A stretch of 64,000 bases of DNA from an uncultured Chthonomonadales bacterium (GTDB lineage Bacteria > Armatimonadota > Chthonomonadetes > Chthonomonadales > CAJBBX01): positions 109,762 to 173,761 of the forward strand of contig CALLMM010000007.1 in the NCBI GenBank assembly GCA_938005745.1, written 5' to 3'. Made by a program: the position numbers and the translations under genes. Under the pieces are notes generated by a model that saw nothing but the letters and a program-made list of their open reading frames with translations, was not told the origin of the DNA and searched no databases. Position 1 is the first letter of the stretch. The number at the start of each line of letters is the position of its first letter. Below, piece by piece: positions 45,634 to 54,393 of this stretch.

Positions 45634-47421
45634 CTAAAACTCCGGCGTCGAGTCGTCCAGCGTGATGATGGGAGCCGGCGAAGGTCGCTGCTCCTGCGGC
45701 ACAAACTGATCGAGCACGACCAGTCGGTCCCCTTCCCGCACGACATCCTCCAGACGCACATACCGCAGCTCCGTCTCGCCGCGCGCCTGCCTCAGCACCA
45801 CCAGAATCCCGTAACGCGCGCGGATGTGCTCCATTGTGTGGTTGACGCATCGCTGTATCTGCTTCTCATCCAGCCATCGCAGCATCAGCAGCCGGGACCC
45901 CAGAGTAAAGCCCTGCACCACATCCTCCACCAGCGCGCAGGCGGCAAATGTGGCGGCGGCTACCTGCGAAGGGTTAAAGGCATGGCCTATTCCCAGAAGA
46001 GAGGGTCCCAGCCGCGTGGAGAGCGAGGACTGAAACAGCCGCACGACCGTCCGCGCCTCCGGATTGACAGTCTCGGCGTGGTGCGCGATTCGCAGGTTGA
46101 CTAGATCATCGTTGGTCAGCGCAAGAACGGCGCGCGCGCGATCCAGTCCCGCCTGCTCCATTGTCTGCGGTTGATTGGCGTCCGCAAGAATGACCGGTAT
46201 CTCCTCCGGCAGTTCACTGAGAAAATGATCCTCCGGGTTGCGTTCGATCACCAGCACCGGCTGCCCGAGTTCGTGCAGCTTGCACGCCACCACTGACCCG
46301 ACGCTGCCAATCCCCGCCACGATGATATGATCGGTCAGCGTGGTGCTCGGGCGTCCCAGCATCTGTTCAAAACGCCGGCTGATCAGATAGTCCGAGACCA
46401 CGCTCAACAGCAGCAGAAACATCCCCACGCTGGAGATCATCAGCACGCATCCCAGCAGCTTCACGAAAGGCGGCGCATGGATCAGGCTGATGTCCCCGAA
46501 TCCAACGGTGGTGAGAATGGTTACCGTAAAGTAGAGAGAGTCCAGCCAGTTCAGCCCCAATGAGAGATGGAATGTTATGAAACTGATCAGCAGCAGCGCG
46601 ATAAAGCCGGTAAACGCTGTCCTCAGGACGGGCGAGGCGTGCCTCCACATCCTCAGCAGGAACACTAGCGGATTGGTCTTCGGACGCCTCCAGGAGTGAC
46701 GCCGCCTCTTCTGCCGCCGGGCGAGCAGTTCGCCGGGCAGGATCCTCATCAGCGGATGGTGATGATGCAGGCGGTCAATCAGATGCGAGGAGGCGGCGAC
46801 GATCACCTCATCGCCCGCCTGCAGTTTATGATCCAGAACCGGGATGTGCGTCAGTCCCGCCATGCCGGATCGCAGCGCCAGCGGGGTTACCCCCAGATGC
46901 GCAGCCCACTCCCGCAGCCGCTTTCCTTCGCCGGAAGCGGCATCCTCCACTTTCAGATTCACGATGCTGACCAGAACGCCGCCGATGTCGAAGGCGCGGA
47001 TCACCTGCTCTCCCAGAGCGGCGGCGACGAACGCCGGGGCTGCCAGTTCAGCGGCATTCAGGATGGCGCGCACATCCATCTGCTGTCGCACGCGCTCCGA
47101 GAGGGCGCGATCATACAGCCGCAGCACGATCGCGATCTCGGGAGCCAGTCGTCGGGCATCCAGCGCGATGGTCAGGTTGGTCAGGTCGTCGTTGGTGGCG
47201 ATGATGATCGCGCGCGCGTCCTGGATGCCGGCTTCGATCAGAGCCTCGTCGCTGCGCGCATCCTCCAGGATCAGATGCGCAGCCAGCTGTCCGGCGCGGC
47301 GCGCCCGCTCTGCCTGAATATCCCGCGTGATCGCGACGACCGACACGCCCTGCTGAGAGAGCATCTCTAGAGTCGAGAAACCCACCTTCCCCAGTCCGCA
47401 CAGGATCACATGGTCGCGCAT
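45634..47421 (-). CDS. Potassium channel with RCK domains on both sides of the pore
   Basis: A 595-residue channel-type protein. Residues 1-130 are an NAD-binding RCK (TrkA-N) domain (HVILCGLGKVGFSTL) followed by a TrkA-C-like region (about 140-225). Two membrane helices (about 270-290 and 325-345) flank the selectivity filter TTVGFGD (about 306-312), and a second TrkA-N (DHIIVAGIGSVGSVV, about 370) plus TrkA-C follow. Most bacterial RCK channels carry the RCK only after the pore. Gating by nucleotides or ions through either ring is plausible. It sits 49 bp downstream of the CCA-type gene and is probably co-transcribed with it. Confidence 0.85.
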   Translation of the reverse strand: MRDHVILCGLGKVGFSTLEMLSQQGVSVVAITRDIQAERARRAGQLAAHLILEDARSDEALIEAGIQDARAIIIATNDDLTNLTIALDARRLAPEIAIVLRLYDRALSERVRQQMDVRAILNAAELAAPAFVAAALGEQVIRAFDIGGVLVSIVNLKVEDAASGEGKRLREWAAHLGVTPLALRSGMAGLTHIPVLDHKLQAGDEVIVAASSHLIDRLHHHHPLMRILPGELLARRQKRRRHSWRRPKTNPLVFLLRMWRHASPVLRTAFTGFIALLLISFITFHLSLGLNWLDSLYFTVTILTTVGFGDISLIHAPPFVKLLGCVLMISSVGMFLLLLSVVSDYLISRRFEQMLGRPSTTLTDHIIVAGIGSVGSVVACKLHELGQPVLVIERNPEDHFLSELPEEIPVILADANQPQTMEQAGLDRARAVLALTNDDLVNLRIAHHAETVNPEARTVVRLFQSSLSTRLGPSLLGIGHAFNPSQVAAATFAACALVEDVVQGFTLGSRLLMLRWLDEKQIQRCVNHTMEHIRARYGILVVLRQARGETELRYVRLEDVVREGDRLVVLDQFVPQEQRPSPAPIITLDDSTPEF

Positions 47422-47470
47422 GAAACATCCATTTCAGAGAGTCGGTTGAGCTGACAACCAATACACCCGA

Positions 47471-48853
47471 CTACTGCCGCTTCGCCGCCCACTCCAGCAG
47501 CAGGAGACGTGCACTCTCCCGGTCTTCCGGTTCGAGAAGTCCGTCTATCACGGCATTCGTCAGAAAATCCTTCGCCTCCTTCACCTGAGGTCCGGGCGGA
47601 ATTTGCAGCAGTCTCATGATCTCGCCGCCGTTCAGCGGGCTGGTTATCCTGGCTGCATCCATCTCCCGGTTGACCTGCTCGATCCGCGCTCTCAACGCGG
47701 CGAGATCGGTATGCGGAACACCCGGTCGCAGCGCCGCCTGATCGCATGCCGCCAGTTGAAACAGCGTCTCGGTATAGGGCGTGATCGCCCGGATCAGACG
47801 CTTGATCGCGGCGTCCGACCAGTCCGCCCGCGACTCGCCGAGCCGCATATGCAGCCGCACCAGGGCGCAGACCTCGCGAATCTGCTCGTTGGTGAAGCGC
47901 AGACGAACCAGTACCCGCCGGGCGATCTCCTCGCCGACGAGGGCATGGTTGTAGAAGTGCACGCCCACGTCATCTTCGGCGCGCGTCGCCGGCTTGCCGA
48001 CGTCATGCAGCAGAAGCCCCAGACGCAGCTCCAGCGATGCGTCCGCAGGCAGGTGGCGCAGAGCCTCCAGCGTATGCTCCCACACATCGTGGATATGCCA
48101 GCCGTTCTGCGTTACTCCGACCATCTCCAGCAGTTCCGGCAAAAACTGCTTCAGGAGGTTGCCTTCGCGCAGCCGCTCCAGACCGGAGGCGGGGTCGTGC
48201 GAAAGCAGGATGCGCACAAACTCATCACGGATGCGCTCCGCCGAGACCACGGGCGGCTCCGGTCCCATGATATTCAGCCGGTGCGCCTCCTGCTGTATCG
48301 CCGCCCAGGTCTTCTCTTCGATCTGAAAACCGAAGCGCACCGCGAATCGAACGGCGCGCAGCATACGCAGCGGGTCATCGTAGAAGGTGATGACCGGATC
48401 GAGCGGCGTCCGGATGATCCCGGCGGCAAGATCGGACAGCCCCCTCCCGGTCAGATCGAGCCTCTCTCCGGTATGCAGGTTCTCCATCAACGTGTTGATG
48501 GTGAAGTCCCGTCGCAGCGCATCGTCCTTCAGCGAGGAGCGATGCACGATCGGTTTGCGGCTGTCGGGCTGGTAGGATTCCGCCCGCGCCGAGACCAGTT
48601 CCACCGGTGATCCATCCACGGTAATCAGCGCCGTGCCGAAGCGCGGATAGAGCACCGGGTGATGGTCGGAAAGCCCTTTCTGATGGAGAAACTGCGCCAG
48701 GGCGAGCGCGTCCCCCTCCAGCACCAGATCCATGTCCGCGCCGGTCGGCAGACCCAGAACCCGATCCCGCAGATAGCCCCCGACAAGATAGAGCTTTCCC
48801 TCGTACTCTGTGCCGCGCGTCGCCTCGCGTATCCGGTTCATCGCCTCACTCAT
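47471..48853 (-). CDS. CCA-adding / poly(A) polymerase-type nucleotidyltransferase with HD domain
   Basis: A 460-residue class II tRNA nucleotidyltransferase-type enzyme. The head LYLVGGYLRDRVLG and the catalytic DMDLVLEGDA (about 40-49) are present, followed by RRDFTINTL and DDPLRMLRAVRFAVRFGF. A C-terminal HD domain has HDVGKPATR. It may add CCA to tRNA ends, add only part of CCA, or tail RNA; sequence alone does not decide. A perfect TATAAT ends 7 bases before the ATG, so the mRNA may have no leader. Confidence 0.88.
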   Translation of the reverse strand: MSEAMNRIREATRGTEYEGKLYLVGGYLRDRVLGLPTGADMDLVLEGDALALAQFLHQKGLSDHHPVLYPRFGTALITVDGSPVELVSARAESYQPDSRKPIVHRSSLKDDALRRDFTINTLMENLHTGERLDLTGRGLSDLAAGIIRTPLDPVITFYDDPLRMLRAVRFAVRFGFQIEEKTWAAIQQEAHRLNIMGPEPPVVSAERIRDEFVRILLSHDPASGLERLREGNLLKQFLPELLEMVGVTQNGWHIHDVWEHTLEALRHLPADASLELRLGLLLHDVGKPATRAEDDVGVHFYNHALVGEEIARRVLVRLRFTNEQIREVCALVRLHMRLGESRADWSDAAIKRLIRAITPYTETLFQLAACDQAALRPGVPHTDLAALRARIEQVNREMDAARITSPLNGGEIMRLLQIPPGPQVKEAKDFLTNAVIDGLLEPEDRESARLLLLEWAAKRQ

Positions 48854-48860
48854 AGCGCCT

Positions 48861-48866
48861 ATTATA
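48861..48866 (-). promoter_or_regulatory. -10 element giving a possibly leaderless CCA-type mRNA
   Basis: On the minus strand a perfect TATAAT (48866-48861) is followed by seven bases and then ATG at 48853, so the normal start point is at or next to the A of the ATG. No Shine-Dalgarno is possible. The -35 (CTCCAG, 17 bases upstream) is weak. Confidence 0.5.
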
Positions 48867-49043
48867 GCCCATCCCGGCGCAGACTGGAGAGAGACCTTCT
48901 GTCAGTCGCGGGTTTGACCGTTCACGATCAGGCGACCTACAGTAAAAGTGCGGGTTTTTGCCGCTTTGATTTCCTCCGTTTGCTGCCGCAGGAAGGTACT
49001 GGCAGCGAATATGCAGTAACTGACGTTATGAAGAAATGATTGT

Positions 49044-49071
49044 TTGTTAATTAGATCTGCAAAGTTATTAT
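49044..49071 (+). promoter_or_regulatory. Promoter of the PEP-CTERM gene
   Basis: TTGTTA (49044-49049), 16 bases, TATTAT (49066-49071). Transcription would begin near 49078, about 20 bases before ATG 49099, with AAAGGA between. The rest of the 245-bp divergent spacer 48854-49098 shows nothing else that I can name. Confidence 0.5.
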
Positions 49072-49098
49072 GCGTCTCCGACCTGAAAGGACACCAGC

Positions 49099-50046
49099 AT
49101 GCCCCGCTTGAAACTCATGATCAGCCTCTTCTTGCTCCTTCTGAACATCCCCGCGCTGGCGCAGACGGACTACTCTGAAGAGGAGCCTAACGATCTGTTC
49201 CCGCCCTCTTTCCTGACCGGGAACCCCGTTCTGCAGCCCGGTGACCGTCTCATCGGCAATATCAGCGTGGATGATTTCGACCTCCACTACCTGACGCTGC
49301 GCGGGACGGGAGCGCCGGGGATCTATCGCTACCGCTTCGATCTCTTTCAGCGTAACGGGGTTGGAGGCGACCCGTTTCTGATGCTCTATGACACAACCAC
49401 AGAGGGCTTCTTTCTGGGCTTCAATGACGACTTTCCGGGAATCGGAACCAACAGCAGGATCTTCTTCGATCACTTTGACGCCGCCGGCGAAGAGATCGTC
49501 TTCGGCATCAACATCGGGCTGGCGACAGCGTCGGATCCGTTTGAGTACGCGCTGGAATGGAGCCGGGAGCCGACGCCCATTGTCGCACTCGGCGCGCTGG
49601 CGGGAGGCTATCGAGAGGTTCTTGGAGCCATCCGTCCGGGCGAGGGAGACTGGTACAGCTTTACGCTGGATCAGGCGCGCTATCTCAGCATTGACACCCT
49701 CAGATCGGAGATACACGATACCGAACTTGTTCTGTTTGACGTCCATGGAGAGATCATCGCCGCCAACGACGATATTCAACTGTTTGAGGGCAATCTACAC
49801 TCCCGCATAACCACGTATTTGGATCCAGGAACCTACTACCTGGTCGTCAGTCCCTACAAAAGCTTCTACAACTGGAACCATCTCCTGCAGCAGCCCCTCG
49901 GCTGGGATCGCAGAGGGTTCAGCACAGACATCATCTCCGGCGGCTATCGTCTGAACTTCTATGTGGTTCCGGAGCCGGGTTCCCTCTTTACGCTGGCTTT
50001 CGGAGTCCTGTCTCTCTCTCTTCTTCTGAAACGAAGAAGGCGATAA
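49099..50046 (+). CDS. Secreted PEP-CTERM protein, DVUA0089-like
   Basis: A 315-residue exported protein. A signal peptide (1-22) and a C-terminal PEP-CTERM sorting tail (VPEPGSLF, a hydrophobic stretch, then KRRRR) bracket two beta-rich segments resembling the DVUA0089/pre-peptidase C-terminal type (EEPNDLFPP near 30, then EGDWYSFTL and YLDPGTYYLVVSP). Such proteins are anchored or released by an exosortase and often serve the extracellular matrix. The exosortase itself is not in this window. The gene has its own promoter. Confidence 0.85.
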   Translation: MPRLKLMISLFLLLLNIPALAQTDYSEEEPNDLFPPSFLTGNPVLQPGDRLIGNISVDDFDLHYLTLRGTGAPGIYRYRFDLFQRNGVGGDPFLMLYDTTTEGFFLGFNDDFPGIGTNSRIFFDHFDAAGEEIVFGINIGLATASDPFEYALEWSREPTPIVALGALAGGYREVLGAIRPGEGDWYSFTLDQARYLSIDTLRSEIHDTELVLFDVHGEIIAANDDIQLFEGNLHSRITTYLDPGTYYLVVSPYKSFYNWNHLLQQPLGWDRRGFSTDIISGGYRLNFYVVPEPGSLFTLAFGVLSLSLLLKRRRR

Positions 50047-50081
50047 TCGCAGAGGCTGCGGCGGGGAGGTACATTAATCCG

Positions 50082-50105
50082 TCTCCCGGGAAAAAAAACG
50101 GGAGA
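50082..50105 (+). other. Short hairpin with A8 loop
   Basis: TCTCCCG (50082-50088) pairs with CGGGAGA (50099-50105) around a loop of GG plus eight A. No T-run follows on either strand, so it is not a standard terminator. It lies 36 bp after the PEP-CTERM gene. Confidence 0.35.
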
Positions 50106-50152
50106 GGAAGGAATAGCCGCTCAACGTAAAGAATATATTCGTCGCAATGAGT

Positions 50153-50201
50153 CAGGGCGCGTAGATAACGTTCTTCGCGCCCTGAACCCTTTCTGGTTTT
50201 T
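50153..50201 (+). terminator. Stem-loop in the leader before the Pao-like operon
   Basis: CAGGGCGCG (50153-50161) pairs perfectly with CGCGCCCTG (50176-50184); a 14-base loop separates them. AACCCTTTCTGG and TTTTT follow (50197-50201). It may end the PEP-CTERM transcript or act as an attenuator, since the next gene starts at 50235. The T-run is 12 bases from the stem, so termination is uncertain. Confidence 0.45.
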
Positions 50202-50234
50202 ATCCTTCACCCCTTCCAAGGAGTCGCCTTTATC

Positions 50235-50891
50235 ATGAGTGAAGAGAAGAACGACAGGCTGGAATCGTCCAACGGAGACGTCTCCCGCCGGCAGTTCCTC
50301 AAAGGGCTGGGAGGCGGGATCGCCGTCACGGGCGTTCTTGCTACCGCCACCGAGACAGAGACAGAGGCGCATCCCGCGCCGGAGCCTGCCTCTGCGTCCG
50401 CCGTTCAACGTCTGCGAGGTAAGGTGCGCGTCCGGCTCAACATCAACGGGCAGGAGATGACCGCGCTGGTAGAGCCTCGCACAACCCTCCTCAACACCCT
50501 GCGAGATCATCTGGACCTGACCGGAGCCAAGAAGGTGTGTGATCGCGGCTCGTGCGGATGCTGCACGGTTCTGGTAAACGACAAACCGGTCTACTCCTGC
50601 ATGATGCTGGCAGTAGACGCGCAGGGCAAAAAGATCACCACCGTTGAAGGTCTTGGCACGCCGGAGAAGATGTCTCCCGTACAGGAGGCGTTCGTGGAGC
50701 ACGACGCGCTGATGTGCGGCTTCTGCACGCCCGGCTTCGTGGTCTCTTGCACCGCGCTGCTGCAGAAGAACCGCAATCCGTCCCTGGAGGATGTGAAAAA
50801 AGCCTGTTCCGGCAACGTCTGCCGCTGCGGAACCTACCCCCATATTTTTGAGGCGGCTCTCGCCGCCGCGAAAAAGATGCGAGGAGCGTAA
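50235..50891 (+). CDS. Tat-exported aldehyde oxidoreductase Fe-S subunit (PaoA/YagT-like)
   Basis: A 218-residue [2Fe-2S] subunit of a xanthine oxidase-family enzyme. A Tat signal (SRRQFLKGLGGGIA) begins near residue 16. The first cluster uses CDRGSCGCC and a later cysteine in KPVYSC (about 96-120), the second uses CGFCTPG and CSGNVCRCG (about 160-200). A Tat signal on this subunit is typical of periplasmic PaoABC (YagTSR), where it exports the whole complex. AAGGAG lies upstream. It is 2 bp ahead of the molybdenum subunit gene. Confidence 0.9.
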   Translation: MSEEKNDRLESSNGDVSRRQFLKGLGGGIAVTGVLATATETETEAHPAPEPASASAVQRLRGKVRVRLNINGQEMTALVEPRTTLLNTLRDHLDLTGAKKVCDRGSCGCCTVLVNDKPVYSCMMLAVDAQGKKITTVEGLGTPEKMSPVQEAFVEHDALMCGFCTPGFVVSCTALLQKNRNPSLEDVKKACSGNVCRCGTYPHIFEAALAAAKKMRGA

Positions 50892-50893
50892 CG

Positions 50894-53035
50894 ATGCCAG
50901 GCTGGAAGAAACCTTCAGAAAACAGCGTGCTGGGCAAGCCGACACCCCGTCTGGACGGACCGGATAAGGCGACCGGCAGGGCAAAATACGCCTACGACAT
51001 CAACCTGCCCGGACTGCTGCACGGGATGATCCTCCGCTCTCCGCACGCCCACGCTGAGATTGAGAGCATTGACGCCAGCGCCGCGGAAAAGATGCCCGGC
51101 GTGAAAGCCGTCATCATCACGGCGAAAGCCGGAGACCGCATGCGGTTTCAGGGGCAGGAGATCGGGGCGGTAGCGGCGGAGACCATCGAACGCGCTGAAG
51201 ACGCCATCCGCGCCATCAAAGTCCGGTATAAAGTGCTTCCGCACGTCGTTCACGAATCGGTCGCCATGAAGCCCGGCGCACCGGTCGTGCGCAATAACGA
51301 CCAGACCAACCTCTCCGAGCCAAACCGCACGGAGCGGGGCAACGTGACAGCGGGTTTTGCGGCGGCGAAGACCATCAGCGAAGGCTCCTACGGCTGCGAG
51401 GTTCGCACGCACCTGCCGCTGGAGACCCACGGCGTTACCTGCCGATGGGATGGTCCGGACAAGCTGACCTGCTGGGCTTCGACGCAGGGCGTCTTCAGCG
51501 TCCGCGATGAACTGGCGAACGCGCTGGGCATTCAGCCCGCCTCCAACGTAACGGTGATCACGGAGGTGATGGGAGGCGGGTTCGGCAGCAAGTTCGGCGC
51601 GGGCTATGAAGGCGTCATCTGCGCCCGGCTGGCGAAAGCCGCCAATGCGCCTGTCAAGTTGATGCTGACCCGCTACGAAGAGCAGTTAGCGGTCGGCAAC
51701 GAGCGGTCGGGACACATGAAGATCCGTATCGGTGCGGACGCAGAGGGCAAGATCACCGCGATGGAGGCGACGATCCATGGCAGCGGCGGCATCGCCGGGG
51801 CAGGCGTCCCCTTCCCCTATATCTACCCGGTGGAGAATGTGAAAGTCGAGCAGCGCTCCGTCTACATGCACACCGGTCCCTCCCGCGCCTGGCGCGCTCC
51901 CGGACACACGGTCGCGTCGTTCCTGATGGAGTGCGCGCTGGAAGACCTCGCCATCAAAGCCGGCATAGACCCGCTGGAGCTGCGTCTGAAGAACGACCCG
52001 ACTCCGATGCGCCAGAAGCAGTGGCGCGAAGGAGCGCGCCTGATCGGATGGGAGCGGCGAAACCCCCGTCCCGGACAGGGACCGCTCGCCGGCAACGGTC
52101 GTTATCGGCGCGGACTGGGATGCGGCGCAGCCATCTGGGGCGGCGGAGGCGGTCCCGGATCGCAGTGCCGCGTTACGATCAACCGCGACGGCACGGTGCT
52201 GGTGGAGATCGGCGTGCAGGACATCGGGACCGGAACGCGCACCTACTGCGGCATGATCGCGGCGGAGGAGCTGGGCATTCCGCTGAAATCTGTCCGCGCA
52301 AGCATCGGCAAGACCTACCTGGGTTACGGCGTTCCCTCCGGAGGCTCCGTCACTACCGCCTCCACCGCTCCCGCCGTCAAACGCGCGGCGGAGGCGGCGA
52401 AGAAGAGCCTTCTGGAGCAGGTCGCCCCGCAGATGGGCGTCTCACCCGACGATCTGGAGTGCGCCGGCGGCAAGGTCTTCTCCCGAACCGATCCGGCAAA
52501 GAGCGTCTCCTTCAAGGAAGCCTGCGCCCGTCTGGGCATGGAGGGCGCGGTGGGCAACGGCACGTGGGCGCGAGAGCTGCAGCAGAGCGGGGTCGCCGGA
52601 GCGCAGTTCGCTGAGGTCTCCGTAGACATCGAGACCGGACATGTGAAGGTGCTGAAGATCGTCGCGCTGCAGGACGGCGGCGTCATTCTCAACCCGCTGA
52701 CCTTCAAGAGTCAGATCAACGGGGGCGTCATCATGGGGATCGGCATGGCGCTCTTCGAAGACCGCCATATGTGCCAGATCACCGGGCGAATGGTCAATCC
52801 GAACATGGAGTTCTACCAGATTCCGGGCACAATGGAGATGCCGGAGTTCGTCAGCGTTCCCTTCGAGAACCCCGACGCCACAGGGGTTACCGGGATCGGC
52901 GAGCCTCCCGTCATTCCCACCGCCGCCGCCATTCGCAACGCGGTGCTCAACGCCACCGGCGCCTATGTTAACACCGCGCCTATCACTCCCGCACGTGTCC
53001 TGCAGGCGCTTGCAGACGCCAGGAGAAGGGGATAA
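50894..53035 (+). CDS. Molybdopterin-binding aldehyde oxidoreductase subunit (PaoC/YagR-like)
   Basis: A 713-residue large subunit. LGKPTPRLDGPDKATGRAKY marks the N-terminus; GGGFGSKFG (about 227) and the downstream Mo-cofactor motifs are present. The catalytic glutamate of the family is expected in TGIGEPPVIPTAAA near the C-terminus, which is intact. It binds molybdopterin cytosine dinucleotide and oxidises aldehydes or heterocycles. It has no export signal of its own, which fits co-export with the Tat-tagged small subunit. It is followed after 4 bp by the FAD subunit gene. Confidence 0.92.
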   Translation: MPGWKKPSENSVLGKPTPRLDGPDKATGRAKYAYDINLPGLLHGMILRSPHAHAEIESIDASAAEKMPGVKAVIITAKAGDRMRFQGQEIGAVAAETIERAEDAIRAIKVRYKVLPHVVHESVAMKPGAPVVRNNDQTNLSEPNRTERGNVTAGFAAAKTISEGSYGCEVRTHLPLETHGVTCRWDGPDKLTCWASTQGVFSVRDELANALGIQPASNVTVITEVMGGGFGSKFGAGYEGVICARLAKAANAPVKLMLTRYEEQLAVGNERSGHMKIRIGADAEGKITAMEATIHGSGGIAGAGVPFPYIYPVENVKVEQRSVYMHTGPSRAWRAPGHTVASFLMECALEDLAIKAGIDPLELRLKNDPTPMRQKQWREGARLIGWERRNPRPGQGPLAGNGRYRRGLGCGAAIWGGGGGPGSQCRVTINRDGTVLVEIGVQDIGTGTRTYCGMIAAEELGIPLKSVRASIGKTYLGYGVPSGGSVTTASTAPAVKRAAEAAKKSLLEQVAPQMGVSPDDLECAGGKVFSRTDPAKSVSFKEACARLGMEGAVGNGTWARELQQSGVAGAQFAEVSVDIETGHVKVLKIVALQDGGVILNPLTFKSQINGGVIMGIGMALFEDRHMCQITGRMVNPNMEFYQIPGTMEMPEFVSVPFENPDATGVTGIGEPPVIPTAAAIRNAVLNATGAYVNTAPITPARVLQALADARRRG

Positions 53036-53039
53036 TCCG

Positions 53040-54020
53040 ATGAAATCCTTTGAGTTTGTCAATCCTGCCAGCCTGCGCAGCGCGATCAGCACATTGGCGA
53101 GTGCGGGTGAAAAGGCAAAGCTGCTCGCCGGAGGCATTGATCTGCTGGGCGAGATGAAGGACTACATTCAGCAGCCGGACATCGTGGTGAACCTGAAGAC
53201 GGTTCCCGGACTGAACCGGCTGACCGCGGACCGGCGCGGACTGCGAATCGGTCCTCTGGTAACCCTCACCGAGATCGCGGAGCATCCCGTGATCCGGGCG
53301 AACTATACCGCGCTGGCGGAGGCGGCGGAATCGGTCGGCACGCCGCAGATCCGCAATGTAGGAACCATCGGCGGCAACCTGTGCCAGAGACCCCGCTGCT
53401 GGTACTACCGCGATGAAGCCGTCGTCTGCCTGAAGAAGGGCGGCTCGGTATGCTACGCGGTCGAGGGCGAGAATCAGTTTAACGCCGTGCTGGGCGGCGG
53501 TCCCTCCTGGATCGTGCATCCGTCGGACTGCGCCCCCGCGTTGATCGCGCTCAACGCCTCCGTCGAGATCACCGGACCGCAGAGGCGGCGCGTCGTCCCG
53601 CTGGAGAAGTTCTTCACGCTGCCAACGCAGAACGTCCTGCAGGAGACGATCCTGGAGTCGGGAGAGATCGTTACGCAGATCATCGTACCCGCGCCTGCCG
53701 CCGGCACCCGCAGCCACTATATGAAGGTGCGCCACAAGGAGTCGTTCGACTGGGCGCTCTCCGGGGCGGCGGTCATGCTGCAGCTTCGCAATCGCCGCGT
53801 AGCCGCCTGTCGGGTCGTGCTGAGCGGCGTCGCGCCGATCCCCTGGCGCTCTCCGGAGGCGGAAGCCGTTCTGCGCGGCAAAGCCGTAACGCCGCAGGTC
53901 GCCATGCAGGCAGGTCAGGCGGCGATGGCAAAAGCCCGTCCGCTCGGCAAGAACGCCTATAAAGTTCCCCTGACTCGCAATGTCGTGAAGCTGGCGGTGC
54001 TCAAGACCGCCGGCGTCTGA
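53040..54020 (+). CDS. FAD-binding aldehyde oxidoreductase subunit with extra Fe-S cysteines (PaoB/YagS-like)
   Basis: A 326-residue FAD subunit. ATG 53040 is preceded by AGGAGAAGGGG; a frame from 52965 overlaps the previous gene and was rejected. FAD contacts include LLAGGIDLLGEMK and GTIGGNLCQRPRCWYYR. The latter begins a cysteine-rich insertion (C-x4-C, then EAVVC and GSVC) that in PaoB binds an additional [4Fe-4S] cluster and is absent from ordinary xanthine dehydrogenases. So the trio is PaoABC-like, in the order small, Mo, FAD. Electron acceptor unknown; it could connect to the exported Fe-S proteins, but that is speculation. Confidence 0.9.
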   Translation: MKSFEFVNPASLRSAISTLASAGEKAKLLAGGIDLLGEMKDYIQQPDIVVNLKTVPGLNRLTADRRGLRIGPLVTLTEIAEHPVIRANYTALAEAAESVGTPQIRNVGTIGGNLCQRPRCWYYRDEAVVCLKKGGSVCYAVEGENQFNAVLGGGPSWIVHPSDCAPALIALNASVEITGPQRRRVVPLEKFFTLPTQNVLQETILESGEIVTQIIVPAPAAGTRSHYMKVRHKESFDWALSGAAVMLQLRNRRVAACRVVLSGVAPIPWRSPEAEAVLRGKAVTPQVAMQAGQAAMAKARPLGKNAYKVPLTRNVVKLAVLKTAGV

Positions 54021-54033
54021 GGGGAGGGTGCTT

Positions 54034-54258
54034 ATGGCAGATAACGAATCGGTATGGGTTCAGCCCGCGCGCTGCGCCCATATCCGCAGCAAGGCGATCT
54101 ACATGGGGCTGTCCTTCCATCCGTCGGGCATGGAGAGCGGCGTGGAGCTTCCCTGCACCTGTCTGAAGACGATGCAGCTTTTCGGACCGGATGACGAGCC
54201 TGCCTCGCTGGAAGCCTGCAACTCCAGCCGCGCCTGTTTCGAAGCGGAAGGAGCCTGA
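54034..54258 (+). CDS. Small cysteine-containing protein of unknown function
   Basis: A 74-residue protein with no recognised family. ATG 54034 is preceded by GGGGAGGG; an in-frame GTG at 54028 is less likely. It has cysteines at about 14, 41, 43, 60 and 67, including PCTCL. It starts 13 bp after the FAD subunit, so it is probably the last gene of the Pao-like operon and may assist assembly. No signal peptide is seen. Confidence 0.6.
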   Translation: MADNESVWVQPARCAHIRSKAIYMGLSFHPSGMESGVELPCTCLKTMQLFGPDDEPASLEACNSSRACFEAEGA

Positions 54259-54384
54259 TCGTAAGGAGCCGGGAGAAACTCTCCGCCTGTCCGGGTCACC
54301 CTGTCCGGAAAGGGGGCGGAGATCGAATCCCGGCCCTCTTTACGCCCCCGCCTCTTCCCCGCCCGGCATTCCCGGACTATATTG

Positions 54385-54393
54385 TGGTAGAAT
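54385..54393 (+). promoter_or_regulatory. Extended -10 promoter
   Basis: TG-G-TAGAAT at 54385-54393. A start near 54400 leaves a leader of about 46 bases before GTG 54446. Because it overlaps the upstream ATG at 54392, that ATG cannot be the main start if this promoter is used. Confidence 0.5.
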
